A stretch of 38,027 bases of DNA, taken from positions 1 to 38,027 of the forward strand of contig NZ_WTFF01000025.1 in assembly GCF_019400985.1 (NCBI RefSeq). The letters are read 5' to 3'. Shown here piece by piece: positions 17,230 through 27,664 of this stretch. The DNA is from Streptomyces bambusae (GTDB taxonomy: Bacteria; Actinomycetota; Actinomycetes; Streptomycetales; Streptomycetaceae). Every line of letters begins with the position of its first letter. Within the stretch, counting starts at the first letter, position 1. The position numbers and the translations under genes were made by a program. The notes beneath the pieces were generated by a model. It saw only the letters and a program-made list of their open reading frames with translations, had not been told where the DNA came from and did not search any database.

Positions 17230-18220
17230 ACCACGGCAGCACGAAGCGCAGCAGGCCGCAGAGCACGGACACGCGCCCGACGGGGCGCCGGAGCAAGGAC
17301 AGGACGGGACACAGGTGAGTACGGGCGCGACAGCGGAGCCCGGCGAGGCCGCCGAGGCGGCCATCCCCGAGCTGGTGATCATCTCCGGCATGTCCGGAGC
17401 AGGCCGCAGTACGGCCGCGAAGTGCCTGGAGGACCTCGGCTGGTTCGTCGTGGACAACCTGCCGCCGGCGCTGATCCCCACCATGGTGGAGCTCGGCGCC
17501 CGCTCCCAGGGCAACGTGGCGCGCATCGCCGTCGTGGTCGACGTCCGCGGCCGGCAGTTCTTCGACGCCCTGCGCGAGTCCCTGGCCGACCTCGACACCC
17601 AGGGCGTCGCCCGGCGCACGGTGTTCCTGGAGTCCTCCGACGAGGCCCTGGTCCGCCGCTTCGAGTCTGTCCGCCGCCCGCACCCGCTCCAGGGCGAGGG
17701 CCGGATCACCGACGGCATCGCCGCCGAGCGCGACCTGCTGCGCGAGCTGCGCGGCGACGCCGACCTGGTGATCGACACCTCCAGCCTGAACGTGCACGAG
17801 CTGCGCGCGAAGATGGACGCCCAGTTCGCCGGCGACGCCGAGCCCGAGCTGCGGGCCACCGTCATGTCCTTCGGCTACAAGTACGGCCTGCCCGTCGACG
17901 CCGACCTCGTCGTGGACTGCCGCTTCATCCCGAACCCGCACTGGGTCCCGGAGCTGCGCCCCTTCACCGGCCTGAACGAGGAGGTGTCGGGCTACGTCTT
18001 CAGCCAGCCGGGCGCCAAGGAGTTCCTCGACCGCTACACGGAGCTGCTCCAGCTGATCGCCGCCGGCTACCGGCGCGAGGGCAAGCGCTACGTGACCATC
18101 GCGGTGGGCTGCACCGGCGGCAAGCATCGCAGCGTGGCCGTGTCCGAGAAGCTCGCCGCCCGCCTCGCCTCCGAGGGAGTCGAGACCGTCGTCGTACACC
18201 GGGACATGGGGCGCGAGTGA
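17216..18220 (+). CDS. rapZ: RapZ/YvcJ family nucleotide-binding protein
   Basis: The 334-residue protein has a P-loop at about 58-65 (GMSGAGRS) in which Arg replaces the usual Walker A Lys, and [13 protein letters not shown] as the Walker B region. The C-terminal half has the RapZ signatures [24 protein letters not shown] and [11 protein letters not shown], the latter being the small-molecule/RNA-binding pocket. In E. coli RapZ senses glucosamine-6-phosphate and directs sRNA decay; in Gram-positives YvcJ is a nucleotide-binding protein. The N-terminal 50 residues are acidic and low-complexity; GTG 17315 is an alternative start. It lies between uvrC (14-nt overlap) and yvcK (4-nt overlap). 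Confidence 0.95.
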   Translation: MTDREPRQHEAQQAAEHGHAPDGAPEQGQDGTQVSTGATAEPGEAAEAAIPELVIISGMSGAGRSTAAKCLEDLGWFVVDNLPPALIPTMVELGARSQGNVARIAVVVDVRGRQFFDALRESLADLDTQGVARRTVFLESSDEALVRRFESVRRPHPLQGEGRITDGIAAERDLLRELRGDADLVIDTSSLNVHELRAKMDAQFAGDAEPELRATVMSFGYKYGLPVDADLVVDCRFIPNPHWVPELRPFTGLNEEVSGYVFSQPGAKEFLDRYTELLQLIAAGYRREGKRYVTIAVGCTGGKHRSVAVSEKLAARLASEGVETVVVHRDMGRE

Positions 18221-19263
18221 CCGGACGGAGCCTGCGGCTGCGCCGCCTGCGACGGCTGACCGCGGGGCGGGACGAGATCCGCTCCGCGCGTCGCCGGCGC
18301 TCGCAGCCCAAGGTGGTGGCACTGGGCGGCGGAATGGGCCTGTCGGCCTCGCTCGCCGCCCTGCGGCGCATCACCGGTGACCTCACCGCCGTGGTCACCG
18401 TCGCGGACGACGGCGGCTCCAGCGGCCGGCTGCGCGAGGAGCTCGGCGTCCTGCCGCCCGGCGACCTGCGCAAGGCGCTGGCCGCGCTGTGCGGGGACGA
18501 CGACTGGGGCCAGACCTGGGCCCGGGTCATCCAGCACCGCTTCCAGTCCCGCGGCGACCTGCACGAGCACGCCGTGGGGAACCTGCTGATCGTGGCCCTG
18601 TGGGAGCAGCTGGGCGACCACGTCCAGGCCCTGGACCTGGTCGGCAAGCTGCTCGGCGCGCACGGCCGGGTGCTGCCGATGTCGGCGGTGCCGCTGGAGC
18701 TCCAGGCACTGGTCCGCGGCCACGACCCGGCCCGGCCCGACGACGTGGACACCGTCCGAGGGCAGGCCACCGTGGCGCTGACCCCGGGCGAGGTGCAGTC
18801 CGTCCACGTCGTGCCGCACGACCCGCCGGCGGTGCCGGAAGCGGTCGAGGCGGTGCTCGACGCGGACTGGGTGGTGCTGGGCCCGGGCTCCTGGTTCTCC
18901 TCGGTGATCCCGCACCTGCTGGTGCCGGACCTGCTGGACGCGCTCCGGGAGACCAAGGCCCGACGGGTGCTGTCGCTGAACCTCGCGCCGCAGCCGGGTG
19001 AAACCGAGGGCTTCTCTCCGCAACGTCATTTGGAGGTTTTGGCCCGACACGCCCCTAAACTCGCCCTGGACGTGGTGCTGGCCGACCAGGCCGCCGTGCC
19101 CGACCGCGAGTCCCTCGCCGATGCCGCGAAACGGTTCGGTGCCGCGGTCGAGCTGGCGCCGGTGGCCAGGGAAGACGGTTCCCCCCGGCACGACCCGGAG
19201 CTGTTGGCGGCCGCGTACGACCGTATTTTTCGGATGCATGGAAGGATCGGCCCATGGCGATGA
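18217..19263 (+). CDS. yvcK: YvcK/CofD-like protein (gluconeogenesis factor family)
   Basis: The 348-residue protein starts at a GTG overlapping the rapZ stop (GTGA). After a basic Arg-rich N-terminus it shows [18 protein letters not shown] (about 29-46) and [29 protein letters not shown] (about 59-87), the UDP-sugar-binding CofD/YvcK signatures. Family members bind UDP-GlcNAc or UDP-glucose and are needed for cell-wall synthesis and growth on gluconeogenic carbon sources. It is cytosolic, with no membrane segment. Its end overlaps the whiA start by 10 nt, so it is fully coupled within the operon. Confidence 0.95.
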   Translation: MTGRSLRLRRLRRLTAGRDEIRSARRRRSQPKVVALGGGMGLSASLAALRRITGDLTAVVTVADDGGSSGRLREELGVLPPGDLRKALAALCGDDDWGQTWARVIQHRFQSRGDLHEHAVGNLLIVALWEQLGDHVQALDLVGKLLGAHGRVLPMSAVPLELQALVRGHDPARPDDVDTVRGQATVALTPGEVQSVHVVPHDPPAVPEAVEAVLDADWVVLGPGSWFSSVIPHLLVPDLLDALRETKARRVLSLNLAPQPGETEGFSPQRHLEVLARHAPKLALDVVLADQAAVPDRESLADAAKRFGAAVELAPVAREDGSPRHDPELLAAAYDRIFRMHGRIGPWR

Positions 19264-20243
19264 CGCCAGCGGTGAAGGATGAGATCTCCCGGCTCCCCGT
19301 CACCCGGACCTGCTGCAGGAAGGCGGAGGTCTCGGCGATTCTTCGGTTCGCGGGCGGGCTCCACCTGGTGAGCGGGCGGATCGTCATCGAGGCGGAGCTG
19401 GACACCGGGATCGCGGCGCGCCGGCTGCGCAAGGACATCCTGGAGATCTTCGGCCATTCCTCGGACCTCGTGGTGATGGCCCCCGGTGGCCTGCGCCGCG
19501 GCAGCCGGTACGTCGTCCGCGTCGTCGCCGGCGGCGACCAGCTGGCCCGCCAGACCGGCCTGGTGGACGGCCGCGGGCGGCCCATCCGGGGCCTGCCGCC
19601 GCAGGTGGTCTCCGGGGCCACCTGTGACGCCGAGGCGGCCTGGCGCGGCGCCTTCCTGGCCCACGGTTCGCTGACCGAGCCGGGCCGGTCCTCCTCCCTG
19701 GAGGTCACCTGCCCCGGCCCGGAGGCGGCCCTGGCCCTGGTGGGCGCCGCCCGTCGGCTCTCGATCGCCGCCAAGGCCCGCGAGGTGCGCGGGGTCGACC
19801 GTGTCGTCGTACGCGACGGTGACGCGATCGGCGCCCTGCTGACGCGGCTCGGCGCCCACGAGTCGGTGCTGGCGTGGGAGGAGCGCCGGATGCGGCGCGA
19901 GGTGCGCGCCACCGCCAACCGGCTGGCCAACTTCGACGACGCCAACCTGCGCCGCTCGGCCCGCGCGGCGGTGGCCGCCGGGGCCCGCGTCCAGCGCGCG
20001 CTGGAGATCCTGGGCGAGGAGGTCCCCGAGCACCTCGCCGCGGCCGGCCGGCTGCGCATGGAGCACAAGCAGGCCTCCCTGGAGGAGCTGGGCGCCCTGG
20101 CCGACCCGCCGCTGACCAAGGACGCGGTCGCGGGCCGGATCCGCCGGCTGCTCGCCATGGCCGACAAGCGGGCCCAGGACCTCGGTATCCCGGGCACGGA
20201 GTCGAACCTCACCGAGGAGATGGCGGACAACCTGGCCGGCTGA
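19254..20243 (+). CDS. whiA: sporulation transcription factor WhiA
   Basis: The 329-residue protein has an N-terminal LAGLIDADG-like domain ([24 protein letters not shown] at about 15-38, then repeated strands with [12 protein letters not shown]) and a C-terminal HTH region ([22 protein letters not shown] to [19 protein letters not shown]). In Streptomyces WhiA acts with WhiB to trigger sporulation septation. The ATG lies in the yvcK end; GGAAGGA about 8 nt upstream is the SD. A second ATG two codons later is possible. In S. coelicolor whiA also has a developmental promoter inside the upstream gene; I see no clear candidate here. A strong terminator follows at 20284. Confidence 0.97.
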   Translation: MAMTPAVKDEISRLPVTRTCCRKAEVSAILRFAGGLHLVSGRIVIEAELDTGIAARRLRKDILEIFGHSSDLVVMAPGGLRRGSRYVVRVVAGGDQLARQTGLVDGRGRPIRGLPPQVVSGATCDAEAAWRGAFLAHGSLTEPGRSSSLEVTCPGPEAALALVGAARRLSIAAKAREVRGVDRVVVRDGDAIGALLTRLGAHESVLAWEERRMRREVRATANRLANFDDANLRRSARAAVAAGARVQRALEILGEEVPEHLAAAGRLRMEHKQASLEELGALADPPLTKDAVAGRIRRLLAMADKRAQDLGIPGTESNLTEEMADNLAG

Positions 20244-20283
20244 CGCCTTCCCCGGCACAGCACCGCCGACCGCACCCCGTTAC

Positions 20284-20324
20284 GCCGAAGGGCTCGTACG
20301 TGTCACACGTACGGGCCCTTCGGC
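20284..20324 (+). terminator. terminator of the uvrC-rapZ-yvcK-whiA operon
   Basis: GCCGAAGGGC (20284-20293) pairs with GCCCTTCGGC (20315-20324), and inside it CGTACGTGT (20295-20303) pairs with ACACGTACG (20305-20313). The two stems stack through one T-G pair into a hairpin of about 20 bp. Confidence 0.85.
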
Positions 20325-20417
20325 CGTGTGGCGCGGCACGCCCCATTGACATGGGCATGCGCGGGTCGTGAGCCTGTCGTCCGACGCTTTCGTGGCCTAC
20401 GACGCCCAGGGGGGCAC

Positions 20418-23375
20418 ATGAGGCACCGCGCGAGATCGATCCTCGCCGCCAGCGCACTCGCATTAGGCTCACTGGCCGCCGTACCCGCGGCCCAGGCCCA
20501 GCCCGGCGCCGGCCGGGCCCCGGACGCCGAGGAGATCCGGGTCTACGACGCCGACATCACCAAGGAGCAGGTCCCGCTCGTCCTCGCCGCCGGCCAGGAC
20601 GGGCACGAGCTCGGCGAACAGGCCCCGGAGCGGGGCACCGCGCGGGTCGAGCTCTTCCTCACCGCGGCCCAGGCCCGTGCCCTCGGCGCCCAGGGCGTCA
20701 GGCTCGCCGAGCGCACCGCGGGCGAGCCGGCCCTCACGCGCGGCAAGGCGGCCGGCGACGGCGTCTTCCGCCCCTACAGCGGCCCCGGTGGCCTCCAGCA
20801 GGAGATCGTCAGGACCGGCCAGGACAACCCGGCCCTCACCAAGGTCGTCTCCATCGGCAAGACGGTCCAGGGCAAGGACATCCTCGCCCTGAAGCTCACC
20901 AAGGACGCCCGGCAGAGCCGGGACGGCGCCAAGCCGTCCGTGCTGTACCTGTCCAACCAGCACGCCCGTGAGTGGATCACCCCGGAGATGACCCGGCGGC
21001 TGATGCACCACTACATCGACAACTACGGCAAGGACCAGCGGATCACCAAGCTGGTCGACTCCACCGAGCTGTGGTTCGTCCTCTCCGCCAACCCCGACGG
21101 CTACGACTACACCCACGCCCCCGACGGGCGGCGGCTGTGGCGCAAGAACATGCGCGACAACGACGGCGACGGCCGGATCGCCCCCGGCGACGGCGTCGAC
21201 CTCAACCGCAACTTCTCGTACAAGTGGGGCTACGACAACGAGGGTTCCTCGCCGAACCCGGGCAGCGAGACCTACCGCGGCACCGCCGGCAACTCCGAGC
21301 CCGAGACCGCGGCCGTCGACCGCTTCCAGAAGCGCATCGGCTTCGAGTACGCCATCAACTACCACTCCGCCGCCGAGCTGCTGCTCTACGGGGTGGGCTG
21401 GCAGGTGGCCACCGACACCCCCGACGACGTCGCCTACAAGGCCCTGGCCGGCACCCCCGACAACCCGGCCGTGCCCGGCTACCACCCGCAGGTCTCCTCC
21501 GAGCTGTACACCACCAACGGGGACTTCGACGGCCACGCCAGCAACGTCAACGGCATCATGATGTTCACGCCGGAGATGACGACCTGCCAGACCGCCTCGG
21601 CCAGTGACCCGAACGACCGGTGGCGGCCCGAGGACTGCCCGTCCGGCTTCAACTTCCCCGACGACGAGAAGCTCGTCCAGGCGGAGTTCGCCAAGAACAT
21701 CCCCTTCGCGCTCTCCGTCGCCGAGTCCGCCGCCACCCCGGACCGGCCCGTCTCCTCCCTGGGCCTGACCGCCGCGGACTTCACGCTCGACCCCTTCACC
21801 ACCTCCTACGCCGCCCGCGGCCAGGACCAGCCCGTCTCGGTCACCGCCCGCAAGTCGCTGCGCGACAAGGAGCTCAACTACCGGGTCAACGGCGGGCGCG
21901 TCCACGACGAGGACCTGGAGCCCTGGCGGGGCGGCGAACGCTACGGCGGCGGCGACAACCTCTGGTTCGACGAGTACCGCGCCGAGGTCGAGGGCACTCG
22001 GCCCGGCGACAGCGTCGAGGTCTGGTTCACCGGCCGCGACCGCGCCTCCGGACGCCAGGTGTCCAGCGAGCACTTCACCTACAAGGTCGCCGACCGGCCC
22101 CGCGCCGACGTCCTGGTGATCGCCGAGGAAGGGGCCGAGGCACAGCACGCCCGGACCTACGTGGACGCGCTGCGCGCGAACGGCCGGTCCGCGGCCGTCT
22201 GGGACGTGGCCACCCGGGGCGTGCCGCACCACCTGGGCGTGCTGTCCCACTTCGGGACCGCCGTCCACTACACCGGCGCCCAGGCGCCCGGCGGCGCCAC
22301 CCAGCTCGCCGTGCGCGACTTCCTCAACGAAGGCGGCAAGCTGATCGAGGCCGGCGAGCTGGCGGGCGGCAGCGCCCAGGTCGGACGGGCCGCCACCGAC
22401 GACTTCAGCCAGTACTGGCTCGGTGCCTACGGGCGCAGCGGCAGCGGCGGCGCCACCGGCTTCACCGGTGCCGGCTCCCTGGCGGGCGCGGCCGGCGGGC
22501 TCGGTGACGCGGCCGGGAACCCGCTGAACACGCCGGGTTCGTTCACGGTCACCTCCGACACCCTCGGCCCGGACCGGTTCCCCCAGTTCAGGAGCGCCCA
22601 GGCCGGTTCGTACGCCGGTGTCGTGAACCCGTACGCCCCGCACGCGGGTGCCTGGATGGCCTCGGCCACCCACGCCGACGACGACTGGAAGCGCCTGGTG
22701 CGCACGATCGACCTGACCGGGGTGGCGGCGGCCGACGCGCCGCAGCTGCGGATGGCCCTGCAGTGGCACACCGAGCCCGGCTACGACCACGCGGTGCTGG
22801 AGGCCCACACGGTGGGCGGCGAGGACTGGACGACGCTGCCCGAGGCCTCGGGGCTGACCGGCAGCGCCGTGCCGGCGGAGTGCGGGGCCGGCTTCTTCAT
22901 CGGCGGGCACCCGTTCCTCAAGCACTACCTGACCCTGGCCGACGGCGGCTGTACCGCCACCGGTTCCAGCGGTGCGTGGCACAGCTTCACCGGCTCCTCC
23001 GGCGGCTGGAAGCAGGTGTCCTTCGACCTCAGTGCCTACGCCGGCAAGAAGGTGGAGGTGGCGCTGTCGTCGATCACCGACCCGGGCACGGGCGGCCGCG
23101 GCGTCTTCGCGGACGACGCCGAACTCGTGATCGGCGGCGCCGAGAAGGAGCGGGAGGGTTTCGAGGCCTCCTTCGGGTCCTGGACGGTGCAGGACGCGCC
23201 GGCGGGCAGCCCCGCCGTCGCGGGGGACTGGTCCAGGACGGGGGAGCTGTTCAAGTCCTTCGCCTCCGTCACTACGCGTGACACGGTGCTCCTCGGTTTC
23301 GGACTGGAGCACGTGTCCACGCAGAAGGAACGTTCCGTACTGATCGGTAAGGCGCTCGGCTCCCTCCGCCACTGA
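20418..23375 (+). CDS. secreted M14 zinc carboxypeptidase with C-terminal accessory domains
   Basis: The 985-residue protein has a Sec signal peptide (MRHRARSILAASALALGSLA, cleavage after AQA). The M14 domain has zinc ligands H182 and E185 in SNQHAREW, H316 in INYHSAAEL, and catalytic E386 in FTPEMTT; DLNRNFSYKWG is also typical. The catalytic domain ends near 430; the remaining 550 residues hold a long beta-rich region, and GRGVFADDAELVIGG near 900 resembles the immune-inhibitor-A/MAM-like domain. It should trim C-terminal residues from peptides outside the cell. AGGGGGG lies just before the ATG. It is an insertion between whiA and gap with its own terminator, and is not obviously part of either operon. 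Confidence 0.92.
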   Translation: MRHRARSILAASALALGSLAAVPAAQAQPGAGRAPDAEEIRVYDADITKEQVPLVLAAGQDGHELGEQAPERGTARVELFLTAAQARALGAQGVRLAERTAGEPALTRGKAAGDGVFRPYSGPGGLQQEIVRTGQDNPALTKVVSIGKTVQGKDILALKLTKDARQSRDGAKPSVLYLSNQHAREWITPEMTRRLMHHYIDNYGKDQRITKLVDSTELWFVLSANPDGYDYTHAPDGRRLWRKNMRDNDGDGRIAPGDGVDLNRNFSYKWGYDNEGSSPNPGSETYRGTAGNSEPETAAVDRFQKRIGFEYAINYHSAAELLLYGVGWQVATDTPDDVAYKALAGTPDNPAVPGYHPQVSSELYTTNGDFDGHASNVNGIMMFTPEMTTCQTASASDPNDRWRPEDCPSGFNFPDDEKLVQAEFAKNIPFALSVAESAATPDRPVSSLGLTAADFTLDPFTTSYAARGQDQPVSVTARKSLRDKELNYRVNGGRVHDEDLEPWRGGERYGGGDNLWFDEYRAEVEGTRPGDSVEVWFTGRDRASGRQVSSEHFTYKVADRPRADVLVIAEEGAEAQHARTYVDALRANGRSAAVWDVATRGVPHHLGVLSHFGTAVHYTGAQAPGGATQLAVRDFLNEGGKLIEAGELAGGSAQVGRAATDDFSQYWLGAYGRSGSGGATGFTGAGSLAGAAGGLGDAAGNPLNTPGSFTVTSDTLGPDRFPQFRSAQAGSYAGVVNPYAPHAGAWMASATHADDDWKRLVRTIDLTGVAAADAPQLRMALQWHTEPGYDHAVLEAHTVGGEDWTTLPEASGLTGSAVPAECGAGFFIGGHPFLKHYLTLADGGCTATGSSGAWHSFTGSSGGWKQVSFDLSAYAGKKVEVALSSITDPGTGGRGVFADDAELVIGGAEKEREGFEASFGSWTVQDAPAGSPAVAGDWSRTGELFKSFASVTTRDTVLLGFGLEHVSTQKERSVLIGKALGSLRH

Positions 23376-23413
23376 CGCCCGTAGCTACTCTCCGTAATCG
23401 ATTCCGGGGGCGC

Positions 23414-23442
23414 CCTCAAGAGGTGGACTAGACCTCTTGGGG
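23414..23442 (+). terminator. terminator of the carboxypeptidase gene
   Basis: CCTCAAGAGGT (23414-23424) pairs with ACCTCTTGGGG (23432-23442) through 11 bp including one T-G pair, with a 7-nt loop. Confidence 0.7.
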
Positions 23443-23550
23443 GCCGTCGAGGGCCGTGGAATGGCTCTTCCGCTCGTTTGTACGCCCTTCGGCACGAAGG
23501 AGCGTGAGTTTTGGGGCCGTCCGGATGTCACTCAAACGCTCACGGAGAGG

Positions 23551-24636
<1,086 letters not shown>

Positions 24637-24665
24637 GTTCCAGGCTAGGCACCAAGCGATGTGAG

Positions 24666-24709
24666 CACAGGGTCCGTGCAGCGCAGCGAAGCGCCGCACG
24701 GGCCCTGTG
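24666..24709 (+). terminator. intercistronic hairpin between gap and pgk
   Basis: CACAGGG/CCCTGTG, CCGTGC/GCACGG and GCGC/GCGC stack into a stem of about 19 bp with an AGCGAA loop. It has no U-tract. It may terminate partly or mark an mRNA processing site separating gap from pgk-tpiA. Confidence 0.75.
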
Positions 24710-24773
24710 GCTTGCCTCGTCCCTCTCGCCCGGCATGGACAAAGCCCCCTACCGGGATAAGGAGCAGAACAGC

Positions 24774-25985
24774 ATGAAGACGATCGACGAACTCCTCGCC
24801 GAGGGCGTCTCCGGCAAGCGGGTCTTCGTCCGCGCCGACCTCAACGTGCCGCTCGCCGGCGACACCATCACCGACGACGGCCGCATCCGCGCCGTCCAGC
24901 CGACCATCGCCAAGCTCGCCGAGGCCGGCGCCCGCGTGATCGTCGCCTCGCACCTCGGCCGCCCCAAGGGCGCGCCGGACCCGGCCTTCTCGCTCGCGCC
25001 CGCCGCCAAGCGGCTGGGCGAACTGCTCGGCCAGGACGTCGCCTTCGCGACCGACACCGTCGGCTCCTCGGCCAAGGAGACCGTCGCGGCCCTCACCGAC
25101 GGCCAGGTCGCCGTCATCGAGAACCTGCGCTTCAACGCCGGCGAGACCGCCAAGGACGACGCCGAGCGCGGCGCCTTCGCGGACCAGCTCGCCGAGCTCG
25201 CCGACGTCTACGTCGGCGACGGATTCGGTGCCGTCCACCGCAAGCACGCCTCGGTCTTCGACCTCCCCGCGCGCCTCCCGCACGCGGCCGGCTCCCTCAT
25301 CGCCACCGAGGTCGGCGTCCTGAAGCAGCTCACCGCCGACGTCAAGCGCCCGTACGTGGTCGTGCTCGGCGGCGCCAAGGTCTCCGACAAGCTCGCCGTC
25401 ATCGACGAGCTGCTCGGCAAGGCCGACCGCCTGCTCATCGGCGGCGGCATGGCCTACACCTTCCTCAAGGCCAAGGGCCACGAGGTCGGCATCTCCCTCC
25501 TCCAGGAGGACCAGATCCCGACGGTGCTGGAGTACATGGCCCGCGCCGAGAAGAACGGTGTCGAGCTGGTCCTGCCGGTCGACATCCTGGCCTCGGCCGA
25601 CTTCCCCGACCTCAAGGCCAAGACCCCGGCCGAGTACGTCACCGTCGACGCGGACAAGATCCCCGCCGACAAGGAGGGTCTGGACATCGGTCCGAAGACC
25701 CGTGAGCTGTACGCGTCGAAGATCGCCGACGCGGAGACCGTCTTCTGGAACGGTCCCGTGGGCGTCTTCGAGCACCCCGACTACTCCGGAGGCACGCGCG
25801 CCATCGCGCAGGCCCTCGTCGACTCCAGCGCCTTCACCGTCGTCGGCGGTGGCGACTCGGCCGCGGCCGTGCGCACGCTGGGCTTCGACGAGAACGCCTT
25901 CGGCCACATCTCGACCGGCGGCGGCGCCAGCCTCGAATACCTCGAGGGCAAGACGCTCCCCGGCCTCGCCGCACTGGAGGACTGA
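24774..25985 (+). CDS. pgk: phosphoglycerate kinase
   Basis: The 403-residue protein transfers the acyl phosphate of 1,3-bisphosphoglycerate to ADP. It shows RVFVRADLNVPL (19-30), SHLGRPKG near 61-68, VVLGGAKVSDKLAVID in the second domain and GGGDSAAAV near the C-terminus, all standard. ATG 24774 has AAGGAG 9 nt upstream; longer frames run through the gap-pgk hairpin and are rejected. tpiA follows 6 bp after the stop, so the two are co-translated. Confidence 0.98.
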   Translation: MKTIDELLAEGVSGKRVFVRADLNVPLAGDTITDDGRIRAVQPTIAKLAEAGARVIVASHLGRPKGAPDPAFSLAPAAKRLGELLGQDVAFATDTVGSSAKETVAALTDGQVAVIENLRFNAGETAKDDAERGAFADQLAELADVYVGDGFGAVHRKHASVFDLPARLPHAAGSLIATEVGVLKQLTADVKRPYVVVLGGAKVSDKLAVIDELLGKADRLLIGGGMAYTFLKAKGHEVGISLLQEDQIPTVLEYMARAEKNGVELVLPVDILASADFPDLKAKTPAEYVTVDADKIPADKEGLDIGPKTRELYASKIADAETVFWNGPVGVFEHPDYSGGTRAIAQALVDSSAFTVVGGGDSAAAVRTLGFDENAFGHISTGGGASLEYLEGKTLPGLAALED

Positions 25986-25991
25986 ACAACA

Positions 25992-26768
25992 GTGAGCTCT
26001 CGTACCCCGCTCATGGCGGGCAACTGGAAGATGAACCTCAACCACCTCGAGGCCATCGCACACGTCCAGAAGCTCGCCTTCGCCCTCGCCGACAAGGACT
26101 ACGACGCGGTCGAGGTGGCGGTCCTGCCGCCCTTCACCGACCTGCGTTCGGTCCAGACCCTCGTCGACGGCGACAAGCTGAAGATCAAGTACGGCGCCCA
26201 GGACCTCTCGGCGCACGACTCCGGCGCGTACACCGGTGAGATCTCCGGCCCCATGCTGGCCAAGCTGAACTGCACGTACGTGGCCGTCGGCCACAGCGAG
26301 CGCCGCCAGTACCACGGCGAGACCGACGAGATCTGCAACGCCAAGGTCAAGGCTGCGTATCGGCACGGGATCACCCCGATCCTGTGCGTCGGCGAGGGCC
26401 TGGACGTCCGCAAGGCCGGCAACCAGGTCGCCCACACCCTGGCGCAGGTCGACGGCGGCCTCAAGGACGTCCCGGCCGCGCAGGCCGAGACGATCGTGAT
26501 CGCGTACGAGCCCGTCTGGGCGATCGGCACCGGCGAGGTCGCCACCCCCGAGGACGCCCAGGAGGTCTGCGGGGCGATCCGCGGCCGGCTGGCGCAGCTG
26601 TACTCCCAGGAGCTGGCCGACAAGGTCCGCATCCAGTACGGCGGCTCCGTGAAGGCCGGCAACATCGCCGCGATCATGGCCCAGCCCGACGTGGACGGCG
26701 CCCTGGTCGGCGGTGCCGCGCTGGACTCCGACGAGTTCGTCAAGATCGTCCGCTTCCGCGACCAGTGA
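25992..26768 (+). CDS. tpiA: triosephosphate isomerase
   Basis: The 258-residue TIM-barrel enzyme interconverts dihydroxyacetone phosphate and glyceraldehyde 3-phosphate. Visible are [11 protein letters not shown] with the substrate Lys, [12 protein letters not shown] with the catalytic His, and [12 protein letters not shown] with the catalytic Glu, followed by the phosphate-binding YGGSVKAGN. The GTG start has GGAGGA about 10 nt upstream, lying inside the end of pgk. It is coupled to pgk and followed by secG 103 bp downstream. Confidence 0.98.
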   Translation: MSSRTPLMAGNWKMNLNHLEAIAHVQKLAFALADKDYDAVEVAVLPPFTDLRSVQTLVDGDKLKIKYGAQDLSAHDSGAYTGEISGPMLAKLNCTYVAVGHSERRQYHGETDEICNAKVKAAYRHGITPILCVGEGLDVRKAGNQVAHTLAQVDGGLKDVPAAQAETIVIAYEPVWAIGTGEVATPEDAQEVCGAIRGRLAQLYSQELADKVRIQYGGSVKAGNIAAIMAQPDVDGALVGGAALDSDEFVKIVRFRDQ

Positions 26769-26859
26769 GTATGCGGTAGGGCGGATCCGTCGTACCCTTG
26801 CGGGGGCCGGGTGGGCTGCAGTGTCAGTCGCCAGGCCCCCGCGCCACTATCCAAGGAAG

Positions 26860-26865
26860 TAGGGT
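26860..26865 (+). promoter_or_regulatory. -10-like hexamer for a leaderless secG transcript
   Basis: TAGGGT lies 6 nt before the GTG at 26872, as in the uvrC and TetR genes. An SD-like AAGGAAG (26853-26859) overlaps it but is too far for the GTG; it would better suit the ATG at 26878, though still distant. Confidence 0.4.
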
Positions 26866-26871
26866 CCAGCC

Positions 26872-27108
26872 GTGATTATGGGGTTCTCGATCGCCCTGAT
26901 CGTCTTCAGCCTGCTGCTCATGCTGCTGGTGCTGATGCACAAGGGCAAGGGCGGCGGCCTCTCCGACATGTTCGGTGGCGGCATGCAGTCCTCGGTCGGC
27001 GGCTCCTCGGTCGCCGAGCGCAACCTCGACCGGATCACCGTCGTGGTCGGTCTGCTGTGGTTCGCCTGCATTGTCGCCCTCGGCCTCCTGATGAAGACCA
27101 GCAGCTGA
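26872..27108 (+). CDS. secG: preprotein translocase subunit SecG
   Basis: The 78-residue membrane protein is the small SecYEG channel subunit, with two membrane helices: [20 protein letters not shown] (4-23) and [20 protein letters not shown] (about 55-74), joined by the conserved [22 protein letters not shown] loop. GTG 26872 is chosen; ATG two codons later is equally possible. Its location after tpiA and before an RbpA paralogue and pgi is typical of the actinobacterial glycolytic locus. Confidence 0.93.
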   Translation: MIMGFSIALIVFSLLLMLLVLMHKGKGGGLSDMFGGGMQSSVGGSSVAERNLDRITVVVGLLWFACIVALGLLMKTSS

Positions 27109-27183
27109 CCCCAACTCGGGTACAGCGACGCGGTACGCGGTACACTCGCGCTTCGCGGCACCATCACGCAGGGAGTTACGACC

Positions 27184-27519
27184 GTGGCAAGTGGCAACGC
27201 GATCCGTGGAAGTCGGGTCGGAGCGGGGCCGATGGGTGAGGCCGAGCGCGGCGAGTCCGCTCCGCGCCTGCGCATCTCCTTCTGGTGCTCCAACGGGCAC
27301 GAGACCCAGCCGAGCTTCGCCAGCGACGCGCAGGTTCCGGACACCTGGGACTGCCCCCGCTGCGGGTTCCCGGCCGGCCAGGACCGGGACAACCCCCCGG
27401 CACCGCCGCGCACCGAGCCGTACAAGACGCACCTCGCGTACGTCCGTGAGCGGCGCACCGACGCCGACGGCGAGGCGATCCTCGCGGAGGCGCTCGCCAA
27501 GCTCCGCGGCGAGATCTGA
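27184..27519 (+). CDS. RbpA-family RNA polymerase-binding protein (short paralogue)
   Basis: The 111-residue protein has the RbpA layout: a basic disordered N-terminus ([11 protein letters not shown]), a core with [34 protein letters not shown] (C35, C56, C59 could bind zinc), a basic/proline linker, and the sigma-interaction helix region [26 protein letters not shown] carrying the ERR motif. RbpA binds the principal sigma factor and stabilises open complexes in actinobacteria. The main RbpA of streptomycetes lies elsewhere, so this is probably the divergent paralogue. GTG start with GGGAG upstream; TACACT at 27141-27146 is a candidate -10. Confidence 0.85.
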   Translation: MASGNAIRGSRVGAGPMGEAERGESAPRLRISFWCSNGHETQPSFASDAQVPDTWDCPRCGFPAGQDRDNPPAPPRTEPYKTHLAYVRERRTDADGEAILAEALAKLRGEI

Positions 27520-27545
27520 CCGCGCACGTCCGCGCGTACGACCGA

Positions 27546-27587
27546 CGGCCCGGCCCCGTGGGAGACCTCTCCCGCGGGGCCGGGCCG
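27546..27587 (+). terminator. terminator after the RbpA paralogue
   Basis: The 13-bp stem CGGCCCGGCCCCG (27546-27558) / CGGGGCCGGGCCG (27575-27587) encloses a GGGAG/CTCCC inner stem and is followed by CTTTGTG. Confidence 0.85.
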
Positions 27588-27664
27588 CTTTGTGTCCGCC
27601 TGCGCCCTTTGCATCCCTTAGGTTGGTCACCGGCGGGGCACAACAGGACGGAAGAAGTGGGTTG

